From NCBI GenBank assembly GCA_029531795.1, contig JAPEIS010000017.1:496001-560000 (forward strand): a stretch of 64,000 nucleotides of DNA, read 5' to 3'. Position numbers and translations under genes: made by a program. A model generated the notes under the pieces. It was not told where the DNA came from. It saw only the letters and a list, made by a program, of their open reading frames with translations, and searched no databases. The DNA is from Sclerotinia nivalis (Eukaryota; Ascomycota; Leotiomycetes; Helotiales; Sclerotiniaceae). Of the stretch, positions 23,164 to 35,123 are shown in pieces. Numbering within the stretch: the stretch's first letter is position 1; every line of letters starts with the position of its first letter.

Positions 23164-24316
23164 ATGAGGTCGCATATCTGGACAGTAGCACTGCTACTTC
23201 TCTCCTCGACCCCTTCATTTGCGCATCCGCAATATATACCCTCAAACGAACTTATCGTGCGCGACGCAAATGCGAATGCGCATGCACATGCGGGAACAGA
23301 GGATTTCACATGGTATTCGGGCGACAAAGAAGATCGCGATTTGTTTAAACGTAAAGGAGGTGGAGGAGGGGGTGGAAGAGGAGGAGGAGGTGGTGGTGGT
23401 TCGAGTGGTGGGAAGGGAGGAAGTGGAGGAAGTTCTTCTTCGAGGTATGTTTATGGAGATTCTTTCATTTCTGGAGATGGGGAAGGACGATAGGAGGAAG
23501 GAGGAATCGGATGTGTTTCACATGTTAAGAAAGGGGAGCCGTCGTGACAGAAGTGGCTGCTGTGGCAGCGAGTGCATCAATCTTGAAGGAATCAAGCTCT
23601 AACTCTCCATAAAGCAGTTCTTCATCTTCCGGCAGAGGAGGAGTAAGTTCCTCTTCTTCTTCCGTCGGTGGCGCTACAAAAGCCGGGTCCGGACCACGAC
23701 CTGCTTATGGTGGTGGAAGATATGTTTGTGCCCCTTGCCCAAAACATTGTACATATTGAAGACTAACCAAACACGATAGTATGGCGGTGGAGCAACAAGA
23801 CCTTATTCAGCAGGGTCTCGCTCGCCCTTAGGACTACCTGCCCTCTTCCTCGGCGTTGGCGTTCTATCCATCTTCCCTGGTCTCTGGCTTTACGGCGCCT
23901 ACAGCTATCAATACCACAATCCATATACATTCCGCAACCAGTCTGCCATTCGCAATGCCACCAACACCACATCCGCATCACTAGACACCCGTCAAGATTC
24001 CGATACAACAGGAGTTAATGAAACACGACCTGTTACTTGTCTCTGCGCTGCATATTCAGAATGTGGATGTGATGATAATGGAGATACTACGTTTCTCGAT
24101 GAATTGATCGGAGATGGAAACTACGCGGCGTTGAACAAAACATTGGTTAATGTCGCGGACGTTAATGGAACGACAACGATTCTTATTAATGGGACATTAC
24201 CCAACGGGACGACTGCGAGCGGTGGAACGGATTCTGCTGCCGGAAGGACGGTTGCTGAGGGTATGGGATGGTGGGTTATGATCGCGGTGGTTTTTGCTAC
24301 TTGTTTTGCTATTTAA
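23164..24316 (+). CDS. Secreted glycine-rich, probably membrane- or GPI-anchored protein
   Basis: Model: join(23164..23444, 23618..23723, 23780..24316), 307 residues; all junctions keep frame, but the second donor (GTTTGT) is weak. It has a clear signal peptide (to about residue 20, SFAHP), an Asn-Ala/His-Ala stretch, then a Gly-run and Ser/Gly region (about 60-125) ending in YGGG, an internal hydrophobic helix (LGLPALFLGVGVLSIFPGLW), a lumenal domain with several NxT sites and the Cys cluster CLCAAYSECGCDD, and a final hydrophobic tail (WWVMIAVVFATCFAI) that could be a GPI signal or a membrane anchor. No enzyme domain is recognised. The layout fits a fungal cell-surface protein of unknown function. 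Confidence 0.75.
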
Positions 24317-24888
24317 TTTTTCGAGAAGAATGAGGGGATGAGTAAATATCCTAGGATTACCTCTCACACGATATTCGTACTCAGGTATGAACAGAACACT
24401 CGGCTTTTCATTGTATATTTTCAGCATGAGTAAGGGAGGTATCATTACTCATTATTCATTTCTTTTCTGGCGTTTCAAGGGCCGCGGGAATGGAATGAGG
24501 TTATGACCCTTATGATGTATTATTAGTATGAGAAAATGGGGATTGGATGATGCATGATGCATGATGGATATACCCTCAAATAGAATACATGAGGCTAGAG
24601 CAGCAATGCTGGGAGAATAATCGTTGAGTTGTAGTTAATTGACTGGTTTTATTTTATATCTATATCTTGACTTGTGAATGATTGAATTAACTGGATACTT
24701 TAGGTGGAATAATATGCGAAATCACTTGGGTGGCCGACTTTCTTTGATTCCTTGAACTTGAGTCGACAATCGGATGCAGAATGAATATAGAGTATGAACA
24801 TTTCATAATTCATGGAGCTTTCCCACTTGAAAGAATGGATGTTAATCTATATTTATCATTCTATTCTATTTTATTCTATCTATTCTAT
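24317..24888. other. Convergent intergenic region
   Basis: About 570 bases between two converging genes. Contains short ATTCTATT repeats near 24860. Nothing else seen. Confidence 0.5.
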
Positions 24889-26310
24889 CTAAGCCGATTC
24901 AAAATTCCTTGCTTTACGTCGTCGTAATAGTTCTCCTAATGGTATATCATCCTCATCCATAATATCCGCTTCTTCATCCACCCCATAATCTCTCAATCTA
25001 TCACCTTCGGAATTCGTCCATCCTTCTTCCCCATCGAGTCCCTCTTCATATTCGCTCACATACTTGTCATCCTCATCCTCAGCCTCGTCTTCTTCTTCAT
25101 AGAATCCATCTCCACCATTACTCATGGTATCCATATCATCTTTCTTCCATCGTTTCAAATCGGCCTCTTGTCTCTTTTTAAAAGCATCTCTTTCCTCTTC
25201 TACACTCCCATATACTTTCTCCTCCAGCGGATATGTCTCCACTCCATTACATCCCGCTCTCCTTCCCAACTTATCTGGATCTGGAGGTGGCCACATGCCT
25301 TCTTTATCATTAAAGCCATTTTCTTCCCATTTCCCCGCACTCTCCACGCTGGGTCCTCCCGCAAAGGGATTAAACCACATCAAGACATTCGTCGTTCCCA
25401 TCCCTTGTACAATATTCTCCCAAATCCCTATATCGAATGGAAATTCCACCTTCTCGACTCGCACTTTCCGACCCCCGTTCGCATATACATAGCCTCGCAT
25501 ATTGCGCGTCTTCGAGCGTTCGATAATCGCATCGTGGCGTTCGATTTCCCAGGCTTCAATCATGTACATGTTTGTAGCGAGGGAGTAGGCGGTGCGCATA
25601 AGGAGGAGGGACATGGCGAAGAGGGAGAGTCCGTTGGAACAGCAGATTATGAAGAGCATAGTGAGGGATGTGGTGGACGGTCCGAGGTAGGATGGGAGAG
25701 TGCTTTCCGAGACGACGTACGAGAGACGCGTGAAGAGGAAGGTGCTGAGGATTGTGATAGAGAGAACGGCATAGAAGAGGAAGCGGATAAAGTGAGGGAA
25801 TGTAGTGTGGGAGACACAATTGTTTGTCCATGGACAATGATGATCCATTTTCGGAATGCAACTTTAAGGAGTTAGTATATCTAAGTACACATCGAGTTTT
25901 ACAGAGCGAGAAACATACCGTTTACATCTTTTACAATGATGAGCCCTAGGCGGCTTCACCGCATCGCACTTCTTACACCATCTCACATTCTTTTCATCCA
26001 TCTCTTCACCTTCACCCTCCCCAACAACCTTCTCAAGATTCTCCTTCTCAACCCCATCAATCTTCACCTTATCAACCCAACCCTTTTTCCCAGGATCAAC
26101 ATGACAAGTCTGATAATAACACCACATCATCGCCCCCGCACATATATTAAAAATCACCATCTCCTTCCTGCTCAAGGGACCCGGCTCCAAATAATGAAAC
26201 AATATCTGGGATCCATATGTCAAAAACGACATGTGGAAATAACAGAATGGTTGTGCAAGATCGGAAATTGATTTGATTCGACATCGTGATAGAAGACGCG
26301 GTTGCGTCAT
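24889..26310 (-). CDS. pfa4: DHHC palmitoyltransferase, Pfa4 type
   Basis: Model: complement(join(24889..25861, 25919..26310)), 454 residues. The Cys-rich domain starts at VRWCKKCDAVKPPRAHHCKRC and crosses the intron to CIPKMDHHCPWTNNC; the catalytic DHHC is residues 137-140. Two hydrophobic hairpins flank it. After the last helix comes EIERHDAI..., then FPFDIGIWENIVQGMG and NVLMWFNPFA, typical of Pfa4, an ER-membrane acyltransferase that in yeast palmitoylates chitin synthase Chs3. The C-terminal 120 residues are very acidic (runs of Glu/Asp) and end in RRRKARNFESA. It adds palmitate to cysteines on cytosolic protein faces. Pfa4 rather than another Pfa is chosen from the region after the helices and the overall length. 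Confidence 0.85.
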
Positions 26311-27126
26311 GGTTGGATTGGTCTTTACATTAATGGATAGTTGTTACCCTACGAGTGAGTAGGTATTGAGGAATAGGGAGTGATTGAGTAATCAATCTCC
26401 CGAAACTTGAGTTTATTCAGCATGTAGCCTTACAGCCTCGTTCAATTAATCCTCCTGCTCGGCTCGGATATTTATCAGATCAGATCCGAATGTGAATAAG
26501 TGGGGCGGACTAATATCTCGCTACTTGTAGATAATCACGTGTAGCAAGGATTTTTACACGAACGAGCGAAACGGAGCAGTGTTACAGCGTTGGTCTCATC
26601 AAAATCTCAATTTCGCGCATAGCTGGAAGGTTAGAAGGGGAAATATGGTGGAGACATGGTCAAGTAGTGAAAGAAATGGTGCAGTTTCCGTCTGAAAAGA
26701 TTCTTTGACAAGGTGCGAGTGCACCAGTCGTCAATGGAGATGGTGTCAAAAGTGGGTTCTTAAGGCCGCTGGGTTGGAGGAATGAGTGGTTTCATGGAAC
26801 GCTGGAGTGGGTTTTATATGGTGAGATGTGGTTGGTAGGGACGTAGTTTTTGGTCCTGGGCCCTGCGATTAGATATCCCCATCTTTTGATGATTGCTAGC
26901 CTACTAGGGGTCCAGAATACATTTTCGTTTTCATGAATGGCTTGACTCGGGCCTCTATTATGTTATATAAGAATAGGATGCCCAAGTTTGTAGGTTGTTA
27001 GTCACTTCCAATCTGTATGAATCAAGTCAATTATATCTTCTATTCAAGGGGCGATTCTTTCCTGTACTATCAAATTTTTCATATCTCATATCAGACTCAA
27101 AACACCACATTCCCTACCTTCTTACC
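26311..27126. other. Divergent promoter region (pfa4 / MFS transporter)
   Basis: About 0.8 kb between two start codons. No coding signal. The leader just before 27127 is pyrimidine-rich and ends CTTACC at the ATG. Confidence 0.5.
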
Positions 27127-29142
27127 ATGGCCGAATCCATGGAAACTTCAGCTCTGAAGGCTCCCACAACCACACATCAACAGTCCTCAAATATAGGTAA
27201 TTCGAATATCCCCATCGGTATTCAAGAAAAGCCAGCCATAGACGCCGTAACACCAGAGCCCAAAATCGAATTCAAACCCACAACCGCTTTCATCCTCGCT
27301 TTTTCCTCCATATGTCTCATTACACTTGCCGCAGCACTCGATGCTACCTCCCTCAGCATCGCTCTTCCCATCATAACCTCCAAGCTTGGAGGAACAGCCA
27401 TCGAAGCATTTTGGTCCGGAACGAGTTTCCTTCTCACAAGTGCAGTCTCTCAACCTGTTATTGCGGGGTTAAGTCATATATTCGGGAGGAAAGAATTACT
27501 TCTCGGCTCGGCTCTACTTTTTGGTATTGGATCGATTTTAGCGGCTGTTGCGAATACTTTTACGTTGATGTTTGTAGATTTTCTGCACGTTGAAGGTGTA
27601 TTTATTGATGCGGTGATAGGCTTGTGGGTAGAAGTGTTCAGGGAATTGGCGGGGGAGGAATTCTGTCTTTGGGCGAGATTCTGGTTACGGATTTGGTTCC
27701 GCTTAGTGTGAGGGGTGCTTATTTTGGTTACATGGGTATGCTTTCGCCTTATCATTGCAAGTGCATCAGCTAATCCTGTAAATAGGTAGTATTTGGGCTA
27801 TTGGAAGTGTAGGGGGTCCATTGATCGGTGGTGGTAAATTTCTACTCATACTTTCGAGAATGCAGCTAGTCTAATGAACTACAGCTTTCGCAGAAGATGT
27901 CTCTTGGAGATGGATTTTCTGGATTAATATCCCTATCATCGTATCAGGCGCGATAGCTATCATCCTCTTCCTCAAAATTAGACGTACACCAGGAAATCTA
28001 TCAGCAAAAGTTAAGAGATTTGATTGGTTTGGCTCTGTCATCTTTATTTCTTCAACAATTTCTTTCTTGATTCCTATTACATGGGGTATGAATATCACCC
28101 GAAACTCAAATCACATATTGCTGACTCAAAAATAGGTGGTGTTATGTACGCATGGGATTCATGGCGAGTGCTTTTCCCTCTCTTGATAGGAGTCGCAGGA
28201 CTCGTCGGATTCTCATTCTATGAAAAACGCCTCTCAGATCGAGCATTTGATTCTGAAGGAGAACTCTTATCGGCTGATAATGTAGAGCCTATCATTCGCT
28301 TCAGCATTTTTAGTACATGGTCGACGATCTTTATATATTTCCAAACTATGATTCATGGAATGGTTCTTTGGTCTTTGTTGTACTATCTTCCTTTATACTA
28401 TGAAGCTGTTCAGGGGTACACACCGATCATTTCGGGTGTAGCAGTTTTACCGGAGACTAGTTTCGTTGCTGTAAGTTCCTCATATTATACTTCATATGAT
28501 CAGAATTCAACTAACATCCACTAGCCGATGTCAGTAATAGTCGGCATCCTAGTCGCCAAAACCGGTCGATATCGTTGGGCCCTCTGGACAGGCTGGACCC
28601 TCGCAACCTTCGGAGCAGGTCTCCTCTATCTCCTCACACCCTCCACCTCAATCGTACAATGGGTATTCCTCAACGTCCCCATCTCAATCGGTACAGGTAT
28701 GTTATTTCCCGCCATGGCACTAGGAAACCAAGCGGCTTCCCGCCCTCAAGATGCCGGTCACGCGGCTGCTTTCTATGCTTTCGATCGTGTATTTGGTCAA
28801 GCTATTGGTGTTGCTATCGGGGGCGTGGTGTTCCAAAATCGAATTAGGGAGAATCTTCTCTCTTATCCGTTATTGAGGGATATGGCGATGGAATATAGTA
28901 AAGATGCTACGGCGTTGGTGGAACTGATCAAGGACATGAAGGAGGGATTGGAAAAAAGTCAGTTGAAGGAGGCGTATGCGGATTCGTTGAAGATGGTTTG
29001 GATTGTTATGTGTGCGTTGTGTGGAGCGGCGTTGGTGTCGAGTCTTTTTGTGAAAGGGTATTCGTTGGAGGTGGAACATAAGACATTGCAGGGGTTGAAG
29101 GAGGAGAAGAGGGGTGATGTGGAGTCTGCGGGGAGGAATTGA
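27127..29142 (+). CDS. MFS transporter, 14-helix drug:H+ antiporter (DHA2) type
   Basis: Model: join(27127..27569, 27620..27735, 27786..27833, 27885..28085, 28136..28470, 28525..29142), 586 residues. Five introns of 50-54 nt; the first, with donor GTTTGT, restores LMLVGRSVQGIGGGG, without which the protein would be truncated. Helix 1 is preceded by a 45-residue polar tail. Signature motifs: DATSLSIALPII in helix 1, FGRKELLLG (motif A), GRSVQGIGGGGIL (motif B), GSVGGPLIGGAFAEDVSWRW (motif C of antiporters). The 14-helix layout fits export of toxic compounds, siderophores or small metabolites at the plasma membrane. It is about 12 kb from the metabolite cluster with housekeeping genes between, so a link to it is doubtful. 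Confidence 0.9.
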
Positions 29143-30612
29143 GGGTTGGGTAGTGGGTGGTTGTGTTGTGATTTGATGAGGATTAAAGTATGAATGGTTT
29201 TCTTTTCATTTGGGAGGATATCAGTGGCGTTGTGGAAATCATAGAGTTTACTTTAGAAGCATGGAAGGTTAAATGAATAAGAGGTTTAGATGCACCCCGT
29301 GTTAAGAATACTTACCTCACTACTTGTAGTAAAATAATATTAATCGCAATCACTCTAGAATGTTAAGATGCTCATGCTCATCAATCCCCAAGGTTTCTTT
29401 TCAGACTTTTTGCCGAGCAATGGAATTAGTTACCAAATACGGGATGGGTTTCCAAGCATATCTTCACAGCACAATTCTGAAAGTAATTCAGGAGTAAAGT
29501 CATATCCAACTTAAATGGGAGAACTTCCGAGAGCTTTGAGTAGATGCGGAATGGTTTACCTAGTGCATTTGCCGCCCCTTTTTCCAGTGATATAAGAATT
29601 GCAATGGCTAGCTCTTATGTTAATTACATGAGTTGAAACTTAACACTCTTCTCTTCAAAGCCGTCCTGGTCTAGAAATCACATCTGATGGAGTTTCGTAG
29701 CAAAACCGTTGGGATGCTGGATGAAGATCCTCTGTGATGGTTAAGCTTCTTGTCACAATTGACTTCTACTGTAGCAATTTTTGTATAGAGCAATATGAAA
29801 GAGCTTGATGTTTATATGATTTATTCAATGGTAGTTTCTGATACCTAGGTAGTTATAGCAAATGAAATGACTGGTTTTGACTGGTAAGATATTCAGTAGT
29901 CTGATGATATACATGCAGTCCAGTCATTAGACATTAGACATTTCTCTCGAGAGCGGGGTACTGGCTCGAGGTAAAGGTCAAAATGGACAGCAGCGGTATG
30001 TTGACATCTTTAAGACTCTGCAGTCCACTTTTGTATATGCTACCTGTATCTCATATGGTTCTACACGGACCAAATGCGCATGTAGATTAAGGAGGTTAAT
30101 CGCTGGTAGGGCTGCATCTGTTTAACTGCGGGATGTAAGCATTTAGATTGAATGAATAGTAATTTTTGTGTAGATGCCATCACGGTCGTCTCCCTGGAAC
30201 GGGCATTGGAAGCTACTTTCTCATTTCTACAAATACTCTAGTATTTAAACTCAATCCACACCATTATAATATCTCACGTAAAAAATATCTCAAATATAAC
30301 AATCTTAGATATTTCATACTTCACTCCAAACAGGTAAGCTGAAAGTGTTACACAGCAAGCAACAATCAACCAATCAACCGAACGCATTTACCCCACACCA
30401 ATAGGGGTTTCAGCTACCCCACCACGAAAACGTCATCATCTGCATGATTCCCCTCCTTGGAATCCAGCTCAGTTGATCCCGCTTGAGAATATATCAAGTT
30501 TCTATTCCTGTTTGACCTTGAACATCTATTTTCTCTTCAACAAGTTAACAAGTTAACAACTTAATCAACAACTTTACGAGGATTAATCTATTCTGCGAAA
30601 CTCCATAACCTG
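29143..30612. other. Intergenic, no gene seen
   Basis: About 1.5 kb with no open frame of note. The part near 30300-30600 is A/C-rich and likely belongs to the promoter and leader of the next gene. Confidence 0.5.
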
Positions 30613-30747
30613 GTAAGTTGCTCCCAGAGAAAGAATATCATGTTGTTGGTTGGTAAGAGCTTTTAGCTCTACCCCGCACAAGCCACCTCAACAAAATACA
30701 TACATGTAGCCAGCCTCTCTGCTCTTGACTAACGGCATTCACTACAG
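30613..30747 (+). other. Putative 5'-UTR intron
   Basis: GTAAGT donor at 30613, branch-like GACTAAC near 30726 and ACAG acceptor ending at 30747, 59 bases before the ATG at 30807. The signals are strong but only transcripts would confirm it. Confidence 0.5.
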
Positions 30748-30806
30748 CGATAACATCAATTCAAAACAAACAAAACCAAATCAAATCAAATAAAACAACA
30801 GCAATC

Positions 30807-31856
30807 ATGTCGGGATACGGAAACGAGGGTTACGGTGGTCAGCAAGGTGGTGGATATGGTGGCCAGCAAGGTGGAGGATATGGTGGTGAGGGAAGGCAGG
30901 GTGGTGGATATGGTGGTCAACAAAGTGGCGGATATGGTGATGAAGGAAGACAAGGTGGTGGTGGATATGGTGGTCAACAAGGTGGTGGATATGGTGGTGA
31001 AGGTAATTTCGCAATATCCAATCCTACTCCTTCCTACAACAAGCCCAAGCTCACACATACCTGTAGAGAGAAGAGAGGGTCACCACGGCGGTGCTAGCGG
31101 ACCTAGTGCCGCATTCGGTGGTGGAAACTTCAACGAAGATCGTCGTCAAGGAGGTGGTGAAGCTCAAAGCTATTATTCAGGTGGCGGACAAGGAGGACAA
31201 GAGGAAATTCGTCACGGTGGTCGCGATGAGAAATATGGAGGAAGTGGTAATAACTCATACGGTGGCGGTGGAGGATACGGTGCTGATGATGAGGATTTGA
31301 GTGGTGCAGCTCATCATGCTGCACAACACTCTGGTGACTCTGGCGATTCGAGCATCTTTTCCAGTGTCTTGGGTTATTTGGGTAAGAACAAGAGCAACAT
31401 CAGTAACCAGGATGTTGACGAACAAGGTATGGCAATTATTATAGCCTGATAACACCCGGAGAACATGCTAACATCAAACCAGAAGCCGTAAACTCCCACA
31501 AACAATTCTATGGTGGTGGTGGTAGTTCTTCTGGTGGCTCCGCGTCTTCATCCAGCATGGGTAGTGCCGCAGCAATGCAAGCACTCAAGATGTTTAACGG
31601 TGGCTCATCCGGCAACTCTTCATCCGGAAACTCTCAAAATGCATTTGTTGGAATGGCAATGGCACAAGCAAGCAAATTATTTGATCAGCAAAGCAGCCAA
31701 GGAAATGTATCCTCCGGTTCTTCCAAAGAAGGCGTTGTTCAACAAGCAGGTGAGATGGCTCTCAAGATGTACATGAAGAGTCAGGGAGGTGGAAGCTCGA
31801 GTGGAAGCTCGGGCGGTATGAGTGGATTGATGGGATTGGCTAGTAAATTCATGTAA
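30807..31856 (+). CDS. GYGGQQ-repeat glycine-rich protein
   Basis: Model: join(30807..31002, 31067..31426, 31483..31856), 309 residues. Residues about 5-65 are imperfect repeats of GGYGGQQG and GGYGGEG, followed by a His/Gly/Asp-rich middle (HHGG, GGGGGYGADDEDLSGAAHHAAQ). The C-terminal third has amphipathic segments of one pattern, SSMGSAAAMQALKMF, AFVGMAMAQASKLFDQQ and VVQQAGEMALKMYMKSQ, separated by Ser/Gly linkers. This matches a family of uncharacterised fungal proteins; no catalytic motif is seen. The Gly/Tyr/Gln composition is typical of phase-separating or stress-related proteins, which is inference. A leader intron is likely. Confidence 0.75.
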
Positions 31857-32872
31857 AGGATTTCTGGATGTGTATCGATGCATGGGTTGATGGATGGATG
31901 GATGGGGAAAATATTCGGTGCTAGGATGGGAGGATGATTTATGATCGTATAGTTTTTATGAAGCAATGAAATACCTAGTAGCTAAAACGAATTGAAAACT
32001 TTTATGTTTTACTTATGTCTTGTGGCTGTTATGGAGAGAAGCTTTTATCCAACAACAATCACCAACCATCACCATACAAATTCCTCACATCTCTCCGTTC
32101 TCTCACAGAAAAAGATTTTGACTAACGTTCGGTTACTTGATCAAAATAGCTAGCTGAGTATCTGACTATTTAAGTTAGACGGAATTACTGGACAGTCACA
32201 TGTGAATTGAAACTACCTCAAGGAGAAACAATGACTTTCGAAATAAGGTCATCAGTCTCAACTCACCCTTCATTTACGAGTTTAGCGACGATCCAAGTAG
32301 TCATTCTAACCAATCAAATAATTCCGCCTCATTAATATAATACGACATAAATAAGGTGACCTTGTATAGATCTATAAGGCCCAATCAACAGCTTACATAG
32401 GACGAATGTACCAACTGTCTTGATCACGCTGGCCGCAAGAAGTGTTATCCAATGCTGCACCACGGGACGAAAGGTGCCAGCAAGTTGTATGACTACTTGC
32501 TCTGATTCCATCCATACCGCAAACGTAAATTGAGTAACTCGCATTGGATATATCGAACTCCAGGACCTGTAGCTGTTTGGACGTTATGAGGTATGATTTA
32601 TACCAAATCAAGTATTATCTCCATATTTGAGTAAACTCATTTCAAGAGTTCCTACAGCCAGTTCAGAAATTGCAATCACACCATAAAATGTTTTACGAAA
32701 GACGAAGACTCAGCGATGTGGCGAAGTCCGATCACGTGAATGCTAACCTGGCGCGGGCGTCTAATTCTTAGCGGTCTGGCTTATGGAACAAGGAAACTAA
32801 GATAAGGGCTTCAGAGTCAAATATCTTCCGGAGATCGACGGAACTCCACCTCGACACCTGTTGTGAAAAAGG
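31857..32872. other. Intergenic, no gene seen
   Basis: About 1.0 kb. Minus-strand frames near 32332-32611 overlap each other and have no motif. A GATGGATGGATGG run lies near 31890. Confidence 0.5.
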
Positions 32873-33965
32873 ATGTTTTCCTCCTCTGTTCGAAGAGCTG
32901 CTCTGACAGCACCACCATTACCTATAATACTTCCTATCCACAATGTCGCACCACGAGCTGCTACCTATCAAGCCCTTTCGATCCGTTGCCATCAGCGTCG
33001 ATTATCCTCCTCTTCTTCGTCGAAACCCTCAAGCCCAGCAGATGGATCGAAGAGAGTAGCGGAAGGGCAGGCTGTTCCTGCATCTCCATCACAAGCACGA
33101 CCTGATGCCGAGAAGAAAACCTCTAAAGCGGGGAGAAAAAAGGCAAAGGATGCTTCAACCAGTTCTGCAAAGAAAGACGATACCGTGCACAATTTACCTA
33201 GCGTGCCTAGTACCAGTCACATTGCGCCAAATCGTGAGTCGGCAGACTTTATACATTCACAGAAAAGGTTCTAACATATACGTTGCAGAAATTGCCGCGT
33301 CCGCATTCTTCTCCCTTCATAGACCCATATCCCTCACTATGAACTTCCCTAAAGCCGTAACAGACGAAGCATTCGCCGCTATCTTCGCCCCACGAACACG
33401 ATCAAGTAAACCGCAAGAAGTGATAGCTACACTATCGAATACACTTCAATCTCTCGACACCGCCACAGGGTCACTCAAACAACTTAATATTCAAGATCAA
33501 TGGAACGAAGAAACGGATGAGCTCCGCGCCGGAATCACCGCTGATTCCTACAGAGTCCAACATCTCGACAATGCCAACGAAGTACCACGCTCGATGTTCG
33601 CCCGCAAATACACACCATTCTCCCCTCCACCCGCACCTGTCCCTATGAGCACAGAGGAATCGCTTGCCGCTGCCGAACACGAGGAAGCGCATCTCCCCCA
33701 ACAACGCACCTACCATACCCTCCTTACGATCAACGAATCCACCGACGCAAACGGCGAAGTTACATACACAGCGGAGAGCGGCCCAATAGTATCAGAAGAC
33801 CCACCCAGAAGTTATCTCGAGCGCTCGAGAATCCGTCGTAGGGAGCGAGCGACCATGTGGGCCATTAGTGTGAAGAGACAGCGGAAACTAAAGATGAAGA
33901 AACACAAGTACAAGAAGCTGATGCGCCGAACGAGGAATTTGAGACGAAGATTAGATCGTAATTAG
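32873..33965 (+). CDS. Mitochondrial small-subunit ribosomal protein mS38 (Cox24/AURKAIP1 family)
   Basis: Model: join(32873..33233, 33289..33965), 345 residues. The start MFSSSVRRAALTAP with many Arg and Ser and almost no acidic residues is a mitochondrial presequence. A low-complexity Ser/Lys stretch follows to about 110. The recognisable domain is the C-terminal 33 residues, ISVKRQRKLKMKKHKYKK and on to the final RRRLDRN, the highly basic helix of mS38 (Cox24/Qri5 in yeast, AURKAIP1 in animals) that threads into the small mitoribosomal subunit near the decoding centre. The central region is divergent, as is usual. Assignment rests on the C-terminal motif. Confidence 0.85.
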
Positions 33966-35123
33966 TTTTTTCTGTATTTGGACATGGAGATCACGATCAC
34001 AATGGAATCATTTCTTATATTCTCTTAAGGGCTCACGGCCCCTCTGATATTTTGGGGCATTTTGAGGAATATATGCGTGCATATCAGGGTTATGGGTTTT
34101 CCTTAATCTCTTTAGGGGTGGGGGTGGAGTGGATTTGAACACGGTATAAGACGAGATGAGATGAGATGAAATAAGTGAGTAGGTAGCTAGTGATTCATCA
34201 GTATCTAGCAAGTAGCATCTTATATATCTGATGGCCTCTCTATAAGGGGTTCTTCGATAGAAACATGGTTTTCACTTCCTACCTCCTACCTATCACTGCT
34301 CAGTCACTCAGTCACTCACTCACTCACTCTGCTCTGTCCATTTCCCTATATACCTACCCACCTTTAATCCATCATCATATTGCAATCATAGGAAGTCCTC
34401 GCCATCCATAGAAAGAAAGCAAGAAAATCCAGAGAAACAAATAAATGTACTTCTACTATACTATTTTTTACCTCGACTATTTCTACTTCTACTCCTGTAC
34501 CATCAAATCAAATCATAGTCAAAGTCAAAGTCAAAGTCAAAGTCAAAGTCAAAGTCAAAGTCAAAGTCAAAGTCAAAGTCAAAGTCAAAGTCAAAGTCAA
34601 AGTCAAAGTCAAAGTCAAACTCAAAATCGAATCAAAAGTAAACTCTAGGAATAGGTATTTTAAAAACAAAACTTTGTATACAAATAAAGTATTTCCCTCT
34701 CCCCATCTATTTGAGACCCATCCAACCCATCCACCCCACTGCACTATTGCACTACTGCATCCCATTTATCTGCACCGAAACTCAAACTCAAACTCTAAAA
34801 CTCGCGTTCTCTGTTGCCTTTCTTCTATATCAGAAACGCTCTCCGCTGCATGCAATGCATCGGCATCAGCATCATTGCAAACCATGCCATGTCATGTCTC
34901 AAAACAAGGATTTGTATTGCAGAAAAGTGCCATCAATCCTAAAACCGCCAGATTGTATGTAAAAAAAACCCAAAAAAAACAATGGTGTCGCTACGCTTGT
35001 CATCTATCTATTGCTTCATAGCTTCATCGTATCTGCATTATAGCAACCTGCTTCAATCTCTCTTCTCTCTTCTCTTGTCTCGGCTGTTTGAGAAATTCCC
35101 GCCATATGATTTCAATTCCTTGT
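33966..35123. other. Convergent intergenic region with simple repeats
   Basis: About 1.16 kb between the 3' ends of the mS38 gene and myosin I. Contains TCAC repeats near 34305-34330 and the 17-copy hexamer array listed separately. No gene seen. Confidence 0.5.
34517..34618 (+). repeat. Hexanucleotide array (AGTCAA)17
   Basis: Seventeen uninterrupted copies of AGTCAA, 102 bases, in intergenic DNA. It produces artefact open frames on both strands (SQSQ... and LTLT...). Confidence 0.97.

Noticed and set aside
27127..29142. MFS transporter as the exporter of the metabolite cluster
   Set aside because: It is separated from the cluster by five unrelated genes; no sequence evidence of a link.
34120..34170. 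GTTCAAATC, a T-loop-like sequence on the minus strand
   Set aside because: The flanking bases give only a 3-bp stem and no acceptor or anticodon arm, so not a tRNA.
34445..34765. SQSQ and LTLT proteins on opposite strands
   Set aside because: Artefacts of the 17-copy hexamer array.
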